A stretch of 64,000 bases of DNA from Pseudomonadota bacterium (GTDB taxonomy: Bacteria > Bdellovibrionota_C > UBA2361 > SZUA-149 > DAOLCO01), in assembly GCA_027487795.1 (NCBI GenBank), contig JAIYCX010000012.1:84407-148406 (forward strand), in the 5' to 3' direction. The stretch's first letter is position 1. Every line of letters starts with the position of its first letter. Made by a program: the position numbers and the translations under genes. The notes under the pieces were generated by a model. That model was not told where the DNA came from. It made no database searches and saw only the letters and a program-made list of their open reading frames with translations. Below are positions 17,220-27,178 of this stretch, one piece after another.

Positions 17220-18137
17220 ATGAAAATAAAAAATTCTCCTATAATCTTAACAGAAGGCTCCATGTATGATCGTCTTAAGCGAGAGTGTGGAGGTATTTTT
17301 TGCGAGCATGTTGGACATCTTTCTTTGCTTTTTTATGAAGAAGGAAGAGAGGCTATGAAAAATGCATATTTAAGTTATTTTAATATTGCAATAAAATACT
17401 CTGTTCCAATGATTCTTCATACTCCAACATGGGGTGCTAATTCTGAAAGAATGAAGAAGTCTGAAAAGTGTAATGAGGATATTAATATAATAGGACCACG
17501 TTTTTTAATAGATTTGATCCCGAAGGAACATAAACATCTATCAATAATTTCTGCGAATATTAGACCTAAGGAAGATTGTTACAGTCCAGAGTTGGCACCT
17601 AGTGAATATGAATCTATGAAATTTCATGAAGCTCAGATTGACGTTTTATTAAACTCTGATGTTGATTTGATTATGCCAACAACCTTGCCAAGTTTTAAGG
17701 AGGCACTAGGGATGGCTAAACTTTTGTCAGATTCTACAAAGCCTTATGCTTTTAGTTTCGTGATGACTAAGGAGGGAAATATACTAGATGGCACTTCTTT
17801 GACTGATGCCATGGATATTTTAGATAATAAACTAAAACGTCCTCCTGAATTTATTATGATTAATTGTGTTCATCCGAGTATTTTTAAAGAAGGTTTTGAT
17901 ATCGAGTTAAAAAAGAACCCAAGTTTGTCATCAAGAGTAATAGGGCTTCAAGCTAATACTGCAAGTATTTCAGCTACTGAAATGTTAACTACTACGGAGC
18001 TACAAACAGAAGATGCTAAAAAGTTTGCTATGGAAACCTATAGTATAAAAAATCTTTATGGTTCTAGAATTATGGGTGGTTGTTGTGGAACGAATGCCGA
18101 ACATATCGAAGAAATAGCGAAGTTAATTTCTCTATAA
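17220..18137 (+). CDS. Homocysteine S-methyltransferase-family protein
   Basis: The 305-residue TIM-barrel protein belongs to the zinc-dependent homocysteine methyltransferase family (MmuM/BHMT type). It begins with the family strand IILTEGSMYDRLKRECGG. The three zinc cysteines are present, one in MINCVHPSIF (about residue 219) and two in GGCCGTNAEHIEEIA (about 291-292). The methyl donor cannot be told; S-methylmethionine or betaine are the usual choices, and some members act on other thiols. No ribosome site is obvious before the ATG, but the N-terminus aligns with the family. The gene stands alone. Confidence 0.85.
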   Translation: MKIKNSPIILTEGSMYDRLKRECGGIFCEHVGHLSLLFYEEGREAMKNAYLSYFNIAIKYSVPMILHTPTWGANSERMKKSEKCNEDINIIGPRFLIDLIPKEHKHLSIISANIRPKEDCYSPELAPSEYESMKFHEAQIDVLLNSDVDLIMPTTLPSFKEALGMAKLLSDSTKPYAFSFVMTKEGNILDGTSLTDAMDILDNKLKRPPEFIMINCVHPSIFKEGFDIELKKNPSLSSRVIGLQANTASISATEMLTTTELQTEDAKKFAMETYSIKNLYGSRIMGGCCGTNAEHIEEIAKLISL

Positions 18138-18160
18138 CTATTAGTGGCTTTCCCCCCATA

Positions 18161-19963
18161 CTACTTACTAAAACCATACGCTTTTCTCTGTAAAACCTGT
18201 GGTGGTAAAGCCCCGACATATTCAGCTCCCCAGTCATAAGCGGATACGGGAGTTCTACCTGCTGGAAAAAGTTTAGGAGTGGTAGACTTGAAAATAGAAG
18301 AAAGAATATACCAGCGATGTTTATTTACAGTACTATAAAAAGCTAAATCTGTTATTCCGTCTGCATCGAAGTCTCCTACTAATGGATGGCCACCATCAAC
18401 TGCCCAGTTTATAGTTTCTTCTTTTGGGCCAATATCTTTTAAAGAGTAGCGGATCTTCCAAGCATTTATAGCAGGTTGAAATACCGCAGGCTCATCTCTA
18501 CCATCACCATTAAAGTCACCAATAAAAGGAATGTCGCTAGTTGTACCAAAATGAAAATCTATTTCACGAGCTGCTTTTGATTTAGGTATATTTAACTTAG
18601 CTCTCCAGTGAAGTGGAGTTATGTTTTTATTTGCTTCGTTATCTTTGTTCGGCCCAGTGCATACGATTAAATCTGTATGTCCATTTCCATCAAGATCTCC
18701 CAGCATTGGGTAGTCTCCGTAAGCACCCCATTTTTCTGTTTTTCCAAAACTAGGAAATTCAAGTTGAGCTTTTGTTAAATTAAAATTCCCTTTTGAGTAT
18801 AGAAAATGCCATGTACCTAGCTCTGGATTGAATGTAATTATATCCGTTGCCCCGTCTCCATCATAATCACCTGTTAATGGATAGTGCTTTCCAAAGCCCC
18901 AAGAGAGTGAAAATGTTTTAGGTGAAGTTTTTGCAGATATTTGACTAGGAAGACTTGCTCCGTTTGATAAAAATATTTGCCAATTAGAAGTAGATTTAAC
19001 TTGTTCTATCATATGATTTGGAGAATATGTTGCTAGATCTAGAAAACCATCTCCGTCATAGTCACCTGTTAAGGGAATGCCCATTCCGTCACCTAATCTA
19101 AGAGCAACAAATTTCCCGTATTCATTAGATTTGAACTTATTAGGTCCTTCCATGAAGCTAAGTGTTTTTGCTCTCCATAAGGGTAGGCCTGGCTGATTTA
19201 GAAATACTAACATGTCATCGCTTCCATCACCGTCCATGTCGGAAAGTCTTATTTTCTTTTTAGATATGGAAGCCAAGTTAGTTTTATCGTCAGATTTTCC
19301 CCACTCTAGTGAAGTGGTAGTTATTTTATCTACAGTGAATTCTCGAAAATTAGAATTTTGAACTTCGTTTGTATAATTTTCAAGTCTTTTAAATGGTTTT
19401 AAGCTAATTATAAACGCACTCTCCTTTATTGAGTTTTTATCTTTTGGATATACTATGATTTTATTTCCGTCTTTGGTGATAGATATTCCCCAAGCACCTA
19501 CTAGTTTATTCTCTAGTAGTATTTGCTCAGGTAAACCTTCGTTCCAAAGCGCTACAGATTTTAGGTTTTCTTTGGAATGCAATTTATCTATATTTGTATA
19601 AATATAAGCTGCGCTTGTACCAGATCCAGAAATATCAAAATCTTCTATTGAAATTTTATTTGAATTACTTACGTCTACTTCTGCACCTTCTTCTAGTAGA
19701 GATAATTTTTTTATTGAGGTGTCTTTAGATGAGATTTCTTTAAGAGAAAAAATTCTATTTCCAGAATCATCAAGTTTAACATTAATAATAGAAGTATCTA
19801 AGTTGCTGTCTTTTTTATGCTTAGAAAGGTCAAAGCTCATACCGCTTAGGGTATCTGGTAAGGAATGAGTACGATACTCGAAAACTTCTTTATTATAGAA
19901 CAATAACAAAGCTATAAAAAAGCTAACTATTAGAAACAATGAGAGAAAATTAGACTTATTCAT
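18161..19963 (-). CDS. Membrane-anchored or secreted FG-GAP/VCBS-like repeat protein
   Basis: An N-terminal hydrophobic segment (FLSLFLIVSFFIALLLFY) with no clear cleavage site suggests an export signal or anchor. The C-terminal two thirds (about residues 240-580) carry six or so repeats with calcium-type loops: DMDGDGSDDML, TGDYDGDGFLDLATY, TGDYDGDGATDIITF, LGDLDGNGHTDLIV, IGDFNGDGRDEPAVF and VGDFDADGITDLAFY, each followed by a Trp-containing strand. Such beta-propeller repeats mediate adhesion or ligand binding outside the cell. A related protein with the same repeats is encoded divergently at 20134. Confidence 0.8.
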   Translation of the reverse strand: MNKSNFLSLFLIVSFFIALLLFYNKEVFEYRTHSLPDTLSGMSFDLSKHKKDSNLDTSIINVKLDDSGNRIFSLKEISSKDTSIKKLSLLEEGAEVDVSNSNKISIEDFDISGSGTSAAYIYTNIDKLHSKENLKSVALWNEGLPEQILLENKLVGAWGISITKDGNKIIVYPKDKNSIKESAFIISLKPFKRLENYTNEVQNSNFREFTVDKITTTSLEWGKSDDKTNLASISKKKIRLSDMDGDGSDDMLVFLNQPGLPLWRAKTLSFMEGPNKFKSNEYGKFVALRLGDGMGIPLTGDYDGDGFLDLATYSPNHMIEQVKSTSNWQIFLSNGASLPSQISAKTSPKTFSLSWGFGKHYPLTGDYDGDGATDIITFNPELGTWHFLYSKGNFNLTKAQLEFPSFGKTEKWGAYGDYPMLGDLDGNGHTDLIVCTGPNKDNEANKNITPLHWRAKLNIPKSKAAREIDFHFGTTSDIPFIGDFNGDGRDEPAVFQPAINAWKIRYSLKDIGPKEETINWAVDGGHPLVGDFDADGITDLAFYSTVNKHRWYILSSIFKSTTPKLFPAGRTPVSAYDWGAEYVGALPPQVLQRKAYGFSK

Positions 19964-20133
19964 TTTTTTATTTTTAATTATCTACTCTATAGTTCTACTT
20001 TCATCTCTAAACTTAACAAGACCTTACCTAAAATAAGAAGTAAAAATTAAGAAAATAATTAGATAGATTAAGTATTTTTCTTAATCTGCCGATGAACTTC
20101 TTACTTGTAGTTATTGCAGTAAGGAGAAGTATT

Positions 20134-22986
20134 TTGACTAAGGTAGTAAAGCACAAAAAAATCATAAACTATTATTTATTTTTAGCCTTAGCCTTTTTAT
20201 CAAAAAGCCTTTTAGCGCAAACCCTTACACTAAGTACATCTGTTAGTAATTTAAGAGATACAGATGAGTACTTTACGGATGCATTTGCAAAACCTAAAAA
20301 TTTTAATTCTGTTTGTGATCTTGGTCGAGAAGGTTTTTATTACTCTCCCAAAACTTCTAGTGAAGGAGTTGTAACAGCTACTCATCCTTCAGTTAGGGGG
20401 CCAATAATGGGTGTTTTACCTATTCCTGTAACGGGTACTAATATCGCTGTTAGCCGTGAGGATTGCAATGAGCTAGGACTAGACGGAAATAAACGTTTAG
20501 ATACTAACAAATATTCAAGACTTTCTTATCGCGTAAAAAATAGCTACCCAAGTAGTAATGCTTTTATGTGGTCTAAGGAGAATAATTATGCAATTGAAGG
20601 ATTTTCAGATTACGACGGATTATTTACAACAATAGGAGGTGTGCCAACACCTGCTAATCAATGGGTAATAAAATCATATGATATTAGAGCTCGTGCTCCT
20701 AATTCTAATCCTTGGTCTGGCTATGTTAAGGGCTTATCACTTTGGCCTTCTTTTTATCAAGAGGCTGGCGGTACAACTACATTAGATTGGCTAAGAGTAT
20801 ACGATGCAGAAAATTCACCTCAGATTCCCCTAACTTGGAGTACTAGTAGTTACTCTTCTGCCGCTAGTGACAGGGTAGCAATATATGCTGATAATAATAA
20901 TTCTGGGTATGATGGACAATATATATCCAGAGGACTTGCTGTAAATGGTAGTACAAATGTACTTTCTGGAATGCTAGCACCTGGGCAGTATTATTTATAT
21001 GCACAGTTAGAAAGAGATGCAGGTTCAAGTTTTACGGTTCTTGCAAGGAGTACTTACACGTCGGTAATTTCGATAAATGCAAAACCATTATTAAAATTTA
21101 CTTCTCCTAGTCGTATGAGTGGGACCGAATATTTTAGAGACGAAATTGGTAACGCAGCTGATATGAGTGATAGTGGGGATGTCACTAATATGAATTCTCC
21201 AGCAGGTGAGAGAGGATATGATAATGGCAGAATGGAGAATGGAATATTTTATGCTACTGTAACTCCCGATCCAAATCAAAATAATGAGTTTACTGCCATA
21301 GATACTCAGGTATATTTCAATACTCAAGTAGAAAAACCTGTTGATACTAATAAATACAGATTCTTCTGCTATAAAATGCAGGTTGACTCAGTCAGACTAT
21401 CCAGAGATGGAAATACAGCAGATCAAAGTAGAGATGGTTGGGTAGCTAGACTTCGTTGGATGAGAAAAGCTCTACCTACAAGTACTTTTGGAACAACTGC
21501 TGCTCATGAATTAGTAGAAGCTTCTACAACATATCCGGATTTAGCAAATGGATTTGTTACTTATTGTTTTGATCTATGGGATTCAAGAGGTCATGAAGAG
21601 GCTACTCCTTGGAAGAATGCAAGATTTGTAGACGTAGTTGGTTTAGATCCAGTGGAAGCAGTTTATAATACAAATTTTGCAATTGATTGGGCGGGATTAT
21701 TTACTGAAAATAGAGAATCTTCAAATGGTATTTTCAATATTACATGGAATCTAAGTGATACTGATAGCTCTAATTTACAAGTAAAATTATTTAGAGATTC
21801 AGATGCGGAAGGTTTTAATGGAACAGAAATTACTACATTAAATGGTCAGAGCGCAGGTAGTGGGTCGTATAGTTGGAATACTTCAGGATTAGATTCTGGA
21901 TCGTACTATATTTATGCAGAAGTTAGAGATCCGGAAGGAAATTTAAGTAAGTTTTATAGTGGTGAGCCTGTATTAGTAAATACACCTGTATCACATTCTG
22001 CACCTACTCATGCTCCTTGCGACTTTGACGGAGATGGAAAGAGCGATCATACTGTAGTAAGAGGAAATTCAGTAGGAGATGCTACTATATATACATCAAA
22101 GTCTGGAGCAGGAACTGTTACAAGTGTACAAACTGGTAACATGCAAAAAGATGCTTTCGTCGATCAAGATATTGATGGAGATCTTATTTCAGATATACAG
22201 TTTGTAAGAGTGAATGAACCTAGTATTGGATATCGATGGTTTACTACTCATTCTAGCGCTCCTTGGATAACTACTTCAGTGCAGCGTGGCGCATATGGTT
22301 CTATTCCAATAGCAGCTGAATTTCCTGGAGCAGGAGGAACTAAATCTGGTAGTTTTCTAAATGGAGTTTGGAGTTACTCGGATCTTAATAATATAGCTTA
22401 TACTGTAAACTGGGGGCTAGCAGGTGATATGCCTGTACCAGCAGATTATGACGGAGATGGAATAGATAACTTAGCAGTATTCAGACCTAGTGATGGAAAT
22501 TGGTATATTTTAACTAGTAGCGGTGGATTGATTCAAAGATTTTGGGGAGCGGCTGGAGATATTCCAGTAGCGGGTGATTATGATGCTGATGGAAAGGAAG
22601 ATATCGCAGTATATAGACCTAGTAATGCAGTTTGGTATATTTGTCATGCTAAAAATGGTTTTGACTGCGCAGGAGTAGATGGTGTAAACGTTCAATTTGG
22701 TTTGCCTACAGATTTGCCAATAGAAGGTGATTTTAATGGAGACGGAAAGAGAGATCCTGCTGTTTTTAGACCAGAAAGTGGAATGTGGTTTTCTTTAATA
22801 AATGGACAAGTCGAATCTAAACAATTTGGATTACCAGGTGATAGACCTATATGTCTTGCTCATTTAAAAAGATTTGAGACTCAACCAAAAGTGGCTCCGC
22901 CTCCACCAGTAGTAAAAAAACCTGCAAAGAAACCTTCTAAAAAGCCTTCTAAAAAAAGACCTACAAGAAGACCAGCAAGGAGATAA
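20134..22986 (+). CDS. Large secreted FG-GAP-like repeat protein with a basic Lys/Pro tail
   Basis: The TTG at 20134 is chosen because AAGGAG lies 8 nt upstream and a clean signal peptide follows (YLFLALAFLSKSLLAQ); an ATG at 20092 lacks a ribosome site. The 950-residue product has an N-terminal beta-rich half with two related segments (VDTNKYRFFCYKM and LDTNKYSRLSYRV), then FG-GAP-like repeats from about 630 on (DFDGDGKSDHTVV, PADYDGDGIDNLAVFRPSDGNWYI, AGDYDADGKEDIAVYRPSN, EGDFNGDGKRDPAVFRPES). The tail is strongly basic (KKPSKKPSKKRPTRRPARR), perhaps binding the polyanionic cell surface. Likely surface-exposed. Confidence 0.8.
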   Translation: MTKVVKHKKIINYYLFLALAFLSKSLLAQTLTLSTSVSNLRDTDEYFTDAFAKPKNFNSVCDLGREGFYYSPKTSSEGVVTATHPSVRGPIMGVLPIPVTGTNIAVSREDCNELGLDGNKRLDTNKYSRLSYRVKNSYPSSNAFMWSKENNYAIEGFSDYDGLFTTIGGVPTPANQWVIKSYDIRARAPNSNPWSGYVKGLSLWPSFYQEAGGTTTLDWLRVYDAENSPQIPLTWSTSSYSSAASDRVAIYADNNNSGYDGQYISRGLAVNGSTNVLSGMLAPGQYYLYAQLERDAGSSFTVLARSTYTSVISINAKPLLKFTSPSRMSGTEYFRDEIGNAADMSDSGDVTNMNSPAGERGYDNGRMENGIFYATVTPDPNQNNEFTAIDTQVYFNTQVEKPVDTNKYRFFCYKMQVDSVRLSRDGNTADQSRDGWVARLRWMRKALPTSTFGTTAAHELVEASTTYPDLANGFVTYCFDLWDSRGHEEATPWKNARFVDVVGLDPVEAVYNTNFAIDWAGLFTENRESSNGIFNITWNLSDTDSSNLQVKLFRDSDAEGFNGTEITTLNGQSAGSGSYSWNTSGLDSGSYYIYAEVRDPEGNLSKFYSGEPVLVNTPVSHSAPTHAPCDFDGDGKSDHTVVRGNSVGDATIYTSKSGAGTVTSVQTGNMQKDAFVDQDIDGDLISDIQFVRVNEPSIGYRWFTTHSSAPWITTSVQRGAYGSIPIAAEFPGAGGTKSGSFLNGVWSYSDLNNIAYTVNWGLAGDMPVPADYDGDGIDNLAVFRPSDGNWYILTSSGGLIQRFWGAAGDIPVAGDYDADGKEDIAVYRPSNAVWYICHAKNGFDCAGVDGVNVQFGLPTDLPIEGDFNGDGKRDPAVFRPESGMWFSLINGQVESKQFGLPGDRPICLAHLKRFETQPKVAPPPPVVKKPAKKPSKKPSKKRPTRRPARR

Positions 22987-23008
22987 ACTAAAATGTTGGA
23001 GATCTCTA

Positions 23009-23728
23009 TTATTTAAAATCTAGGATATTAAAACTTGCTTCTAGGCTGTCAAATTTAATAATTAGTTTTGTACCTGAACATTGACTGTTTAAGTTAAGTT
23101 TTTCAATGTTTAATGCGGTAGTTATATTATTTCTAGCCAGAGTCGTTCTTTCACTACATGTATTTGAAATAATTATAGTACCTACTTGTGTTTGTAATAT
23201 ACTACCCAAACGCGTATGGATATTAATTATGCAATCTTTAAATTTTTCTGTTTGAATGAAAACATTATTAGATTTTATATCTCTTTCAACGGAGCAGCTA
23301 CCAGTTGTTGTAAGCGCGGTACTTAAGTAACTAGCGATCTCAGTTTTTGCATTTTCCGTATCTATAACTAATAAACGTAAGTCATCACCTTCTAGCAGTG
23401 ATTTATTAATTGTAAAGATGGAAGACGATTTTAAAATTTTAATTTTTATATCATCTTCAGGATTAGTTATTCTCATTGAAAACGTACCTTCTTTATTTGT
23501 TTCTGATTGCAGCAATTCTGTTTTGCCATCAGATGCAAAAACGGTCATTTCAGAATTTGCAACTGGTTGACCTGATAAGCTAGTTTTTGCATTGCCCTGT
23601 ATTGTAACCCCTCCACTAGACGAAGATCCAAGAGTACCTCCTCCTGAGCAAGAATTAAAAAAAGTTAAAATTAGTATTATGCTAACTAATGTTCTTGGAA
23701 GTTTTTTGGAAGAAATGAGGTTAAACAT
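23009..23728 (-). CDS. Putative lipoprotein with a carboxypeptidase-regulatory-like domain
   Basis: The signal peptide ends in a lipobox (LILTFFNSC, Cys at about residue 27), followed by a Gly/Ser linker. Residues about 42-95 (IQGNAKTSLSGQPVANSEMTVFASDG...TFSMRI) resemble a CarboxypepD_reg-like beta-sandwich found in many surface lipoproteins. The remainder is unrecognised, with two Cys pairs likely. Its start overlaps the end of the DUF6502-like gene by 8 bp, so the two are probably co-transcribed and translationally coupled. Confidence 0.7.
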   Translation of the reverse strand: MFNLISSKKLPRTLVSIILILTFFNSCSGGGTLGSSSSGGVTIQGNAKTSLSGQPVANSEMTVFASDGKTELLQSETNKEGTFSMRITNPEDDIKIKILKSSSIFTINKSLLEGDDLRLLVIDTENAKTEIASYLSTALTTTGSCSVERDIKSNNVFIQTEKFKDCIINIHTRLGSILQTQVGTIIISNTCSERTTLARNNITTALNIEKLNLNSQCSGTKLIIKFDSLEASFNILDFK

Positions 23729-24563
23729 TCTTTTTTTTTCGTCCTCGTTTATTAGGTTTTATTTCTTGAATTAAGAGTTTAGGAGAAGAAAAGCTAATTG
23801 TCGTGAAAGAAACTTTTCCACCACCTTCTCCTTTAAGTTTATTATTTACGTCTTTATCAAATTTTGAAATGTATTCACGACATTCTTTGTGGATTTCAGA
23901 TCCTCTAAGTAGAAACCATTTTTTTATTTTTGGTATACTTTCTTCCTCTATATTGTCGTAAAATGTAGTCAGATGAAGTTGATTAATGTCGTTTTTGTTA
24001 TTCTTTAAATTCTCATCCACGGATGAAAGAATATCTTCTATGTTTTGAGCAACTAGTGCATATGTCTCGTGATCACTACTACCAGTCCAGTACTCGTTGT
24101 TAACTAAACTAGCTTCGCTTTCGCTCGTATGAATAGTTCCGATTCTTTTTAGTTCAAATAGAACAGTGTATGGACTTATTTGTTTAGTTACGGAGGAAAC
24201 CAAATTAGAGAACTCGCTATCTACTCCAACTATCGATAGTGTTTTTGGTTTATTATTCTTATCTAAGTATTTAGAATTTGAGCACCAAATACCAACAACT
24301 TTAGATAGTATGCTACTTTGACCTTCCAGATCTGGATTCTTGGATTCTATAATTTCTTTAGTTCTTTTCCTATGAACCCCAGAAATAAGAGCTATCTTAC
24401 TTACACTTAACTCTTTGTTTACAAGCTGTACTTGAGAAGTTGATTCTTCTACCAAGGCGCGTTGCATGAGTTCATCAATTTGAGAGTATTTCAAACCTTT
24501 TGCCAGAAAAAACTTGGCAATAGGCTTAAGGAGTAACAGACATACTTTCTCTAAATTATTCAA
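23721..24563 (-). CDS. DUF6502-like protein (possible DNA-binding regulator)
   Basis: The N-terminal 85 residues match the pattern I know from DUF6502: LLKPIAKFFLAKGLKYSQIDELMQRALVEE, then a segment with SVSKIALISGVHRKRTKEI that reads as a helix-turn-helix (it carries the 'sriavltGlhRkev' pattern). The rest (about 86-280) is unrecognised and ends in a basic tail (NKRGRKKKNV). It starts with TTG. Probably a cytoplasmic transcription factor; its co-transcribed lipoprotein may be part of what it controls, but that is inference. Confidence 0.65.
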   Translation of the reverse strand: MNNLEKVCLLLLKPIAKFFLAKGLKYSQIDELMQRALVEESTSQVQLVNKELSVSKIALISGVHRKRTKEIIESKNPDLEGQSSILSKVVGIWCSNSKYLDKNNKPKTLSIVGVDSEFSNLVSSVTKQISPYTVLFELKRIGTIHTSESEASLVNNEYWTGSSDHETYALVAQNIEDILSSVDENLKNNKNDINQLHLTTFYDNIEEESIPKIKKWFLLRGSEIHKECREYISKFDKDVNNKLKGEGGGKVSFTTISFSSPKLLIQEIKPNKRGRKKKNV

Positions 24564-24681
24564 AACACTCGTTATATTAGATGCTTACAAATATAATGTA
24601 ATATTGTAACACTATTTTGTTGACTTTGCTAGGGGGGTTGTGGTTATTAGTGTTAATCTTTAACACCAATTAGGAAACTTT

Positions 24682-25362
24682 ATGAAACTAACAACAAAAA
24701 AATTTTTACTTTTAAGTATGCTTGGATTAGCAGCTTCAGCTTGTGGAGGTGATGGATCAGATGAAGTTGCAACATTGAAGATAGTACATAATTCACCCGA
24801 TGCGCCAAATGTTGATGTTTTGTTAGATAGGTCAGTTGCTTTGAGTAATGTAGCGTATGGGGATGTTTCAGGAGATTTGGAAGTAGACGCAGGTGCGAGA
24901 GACGTAGCTGTAAATGTGGCTGGAACAAATCAAACAGCAATTGAAGCTACTTTAGAATTAGAAAAAGACAAAAAATATTTTGTTTTTGCTAGTGATCTAG
25001 TTAGTAAGATTAAACCTATAATTTTAATTAGCGATGATACAACTCCTAATGCAGGTTCCGCACAGGTTAGGGTTCTGCACGGTGCGCCATCGGCTCCAAA
25101 TGTTGATGTTTATGTAACTGCACCTGATGCAGATATCGCAACAAGCACACCAGTGTTATCGAATGTCGCATTCAGTCAATCTTCGGATTTTTTAACAATT
25201 CCAGCTGGAGCATATAGGGCTAGAGTTACTATTGCTGGAACTAAGACTGTCGCAATAGATTCGGGGAGTTTACAATTAGAAGGAAGTAAAAAATATACTG
25301 TATATGCAAAAGATGTAAAAGGCGGAGGAGCACCTTTTTCACTTGGAATTATAGCAGAATAG
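24682..25362 (+). CDS. DUF4397-domain lipoprotein
   Basis: The signal peptide ends in a lipobox (LGLAASAC, Cys at about residue 21) followed by GGDGSDE. The mature protein has two tandem DUF4397-type halves, each with the signature 'HxSPDAPxVDV' (IVHNSPDAPNVDVLLD and VLHGAPSAPNVDVYVT) and a later G-AR-V-V-G segment. Such beta-sandwich lipoproteins are common on cell surfaces; function unknown. A good ribosome site (AGGAAACTTT) precedes the start. It is divergent from the DUF6502-like gene. Confidence 0.88.
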   Translation: MKLTTKKFLLLSMLGLAASACGGDGSDEVATLKIVHNSPDAPNVDVLLDRSVALSNVAYGDVSGDLEVDAGARDVAVNVAGTNQTAIEATLELEKDKKYFVFASDLVSKIKPIILISDDTTPNAGSAQVRVLHGAPSAPNVDVYVTAPDADIATSTPVLSNVAFSQSSDFLTIPAGAYRARVTIAGTKTVAIDSGSLQLEGSKKYTVYAKDVKGGGAPFSLGIIAE

Positions 25363-25392
25363 TTAAAATTAAATTAATAAAAGATTAAGAAA

Positions 25393-25926
25393 ATGTTTAA
25401 AAAACTAATTTTTATAAGCATACTTTTTTGTAGCTTCAGCGCTTTCGCTCTGGATACAGAATCTCAAATATACTCTAATGCTATATTTGAAGGAACTGTA
25501 GGACTAGTAAAGCGTGAGGGCATAGCTAATAAAAGATTCTGTCATATCGCACGTAAGCTTAAGTTTCCTAATTCAGTAAACTTAGAAGTTGAAGGTGGTT
25601 TAACTGGAGACAATTCTTTTTTTGCCTATGGTACTGTGAATGAAGTTAAGGGAGTTGGATTTTTTAATAGTGGAGGACTAACAACTGGATTTAATCTAGT
25701 TAGCGGTCCTAAAAAAGAGTTATTACCTCCCAGAGGAGGTAGAGCTGCTGCTTGTGGTATTTCTGCTGTTAATATAGGACTTGATAAGGTCGATGATGAT
25801 ACTGCAATAGGAGAATACACTGAGTATGTTAGTTGTTGGGAGAGGGGAAGTGGTAGGAGAGCAGGTAGTTTTTACACTTGCTATTCTCGAACTTATGAAG
25901 GTGAATTTAGTAGAGTTCCAAAATAA
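25393..25926 (+). CDS. Small secreted protein of unknown function (177 aa)
   Basis: A short signal peptide (KKLIFISILFCSFSAFA) precedes a beta-rich domain with five Cys (FCHIARKL, AACGISAV, VSCWERG, FYTCYSRT) and many Gly. No family recognised. It follows the DUF4397 lipoprotein gene by 30 bp in the same direction, so the two are probably one transcript, ending at the strong terminator 25948-25979. Confidence 0.7.
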   Translation: MFKKLIFISILFCSFSAFALDTESQIYSNAIFEGTVGLVKREGIANKRFCHIARKLKFPNSVNLEVEGGLTGDNSFFAYGTVNEVKGVGFFNSGGLTTGFNLVSGPKKELLPPRGGRAAACGISAVNIGLDKVDDDTAIGEYTEYVSCWERGSGRRAGSFYTCYSRTYEGEFSRVPK

Positions 25927-25947
25927 TATCTTGATATAATCTATGAT

Positions 25948-25979
25948 CTCGTTATCTCTCATTTCATAGAGATAACGAG
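25948..25979. terminator. Bidirectional terminator
   Basis: CTCGTTATCTCT (25948-25959) pairs perfectly with AGAGATAACGAG (25968-25979), loop CATTTCAT. It separates the lipoprotein operon from the convergent binding-protein cluster. T-rich flanks are modest on both sides. Confidence 0.8.
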
Positions 25980-26010
25980 TCTTCCAAATTAAATTGGATA
26001 TACGGACAGT

Positions 26011-27132
26011 TTAATTTTTATTCAATGACACAGATGTTCCATCCAAAGAGACCTTTTTTATTTCTATGGGAAAGTTGAATCGACTACCTGCATTTTTTAA
26101 TTTGCTAGGATCTTCTTCAGTAAAATAATAATTACCTAAGGCTCCTTGCGTAGGAGAAGATTTTTTAATTTTTTCCAGAATTTCTTCAGCGCTAATTTTT
26201 GAATCACTTTCAGAAAATATTTTTAATAATAAATTCGCTAGATCATATGAACCTGCTGCGAACTGAATCTGTGCTCGATTACCGAAAGTATTGAAATATT
26301 TATTAGAAAATTCTTCTGTTGCAGACAGAGCAGCATAAATTCCACCATTTGCAGTCGTCCCAGCTTTTTTCATTTCTTCGACTTGTCCAAAGAAAGTGGA
26401 TCCAAAAGTTGGAGCTGTTATTTTATATAGTTCCATTTTTTGAAAAAAGTTACTGATTTGTCCTGTTAGTAGAAAAACTCCTATTGAATCGAATTCTTTT
26501 TTCTCTAGACTATTTTTGACTTTTAATACGGTCATTTTGAGATCTGGATTTACATCTGGTGGAAAAGAATCAATTATCGTGAAAGTTTCATTTTCTTTTA
26601 GATTTAATTTGATCGCATCGACTAAAGATTCTAAATATTGAACTTCTGTTTTTACTATACCAAATTTACTATATCCTTTTGATCTCATCTCATTAAGAGT
26701 AGCTACTGCAAGATCACTTAATCGATTATGGAAGTCCATGACATATTTTTTTCCTGCTACTACAAAAGGTTCACCAGTAAGAACAACAGTAGGTATTTTA
26801 TTCTGTTCAGAAATAGGAGCAATTGTCGCTGCATTACCAGAACCAAAAACATATATCATATTCACTTTGTTACTTTTGGTAAGTTTATGAAAAGTAGAGA
26901 TTGCAAGTTTTGGTTCAAATTTTACATCTTCGTAAATGAATTCAATTGTTTTATTAAATTCATTAGGTCTTTCGGATTGTGCCAACTGGATTCCATTCCT
27001 TAATGCCGCACCAAAATCTGCTGTAGGTCCACTTAACGGTATCATGAGACCAACTTTTACTGGATCTGCTAGTGCGTTAACTGTAAGACTTAAAGAGATT
27101 AGGAAAATTATATAATTAAATTTATTTTTCAT
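26011..27132 (-). CDS. Leu/Ile/Val-type periplasmic binding protein (paralogue A)
   Basis: The start at 27132 (MKNKFNYII) is preferred; it gives a normal signal peptide ending in NALA before DPVKVGLMIPLSGPTADFG, the opening of the type I periplasmic-binding fold (Peripla_BP_6). Later signatures are NGIQLAQSE, IAPISEQNKIPTV and FGIVKTEVQY. About 373 residues, standard length. The cluster encodes no permease or ATPase, so it may serve a distant ABC transporter or a sensor. It is very close in sequence to the gene at 28274 and less so to 27179. Confidence 0.85.
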   Translation of the reverse strand: MKNKFNYIIFLISLSLTVNALADPVKVGLMIPLSGPTADFGAALRNGIQLAQSERPNEFNKTIEFIYEDVKFEPKLAISTFHKLTKSNKVNMIYVFGSGNAATIAPISEQNKIPTVVLTGEPFVVAGKKYVMDFHNRLSDLAVATLNEMRSKGYSKFGIVKTEVQYLESLVDAIKLNLKENETFTIIDSFPPDVNPDLKMTVLKVKNSLEKKEFDSIGVFLLTGQISNFFQKMELYKITAPTFGSTFFGQVEEMKKAGTTANGGIYAALSATEEFSNKYFNTFGNRAQIQFAAGSYDLANLLLKIFSESDSKISAEEILEKIKKSSPTQGALGNYYFTEEDPSKLKNAGSRFNFPIEIKKVSLDGTSVSLNKN

Positions 27133-27178
27133 AGTGTTTAATTTAACCAATCTTTTTTAATGTTTGGAAGATATTAGA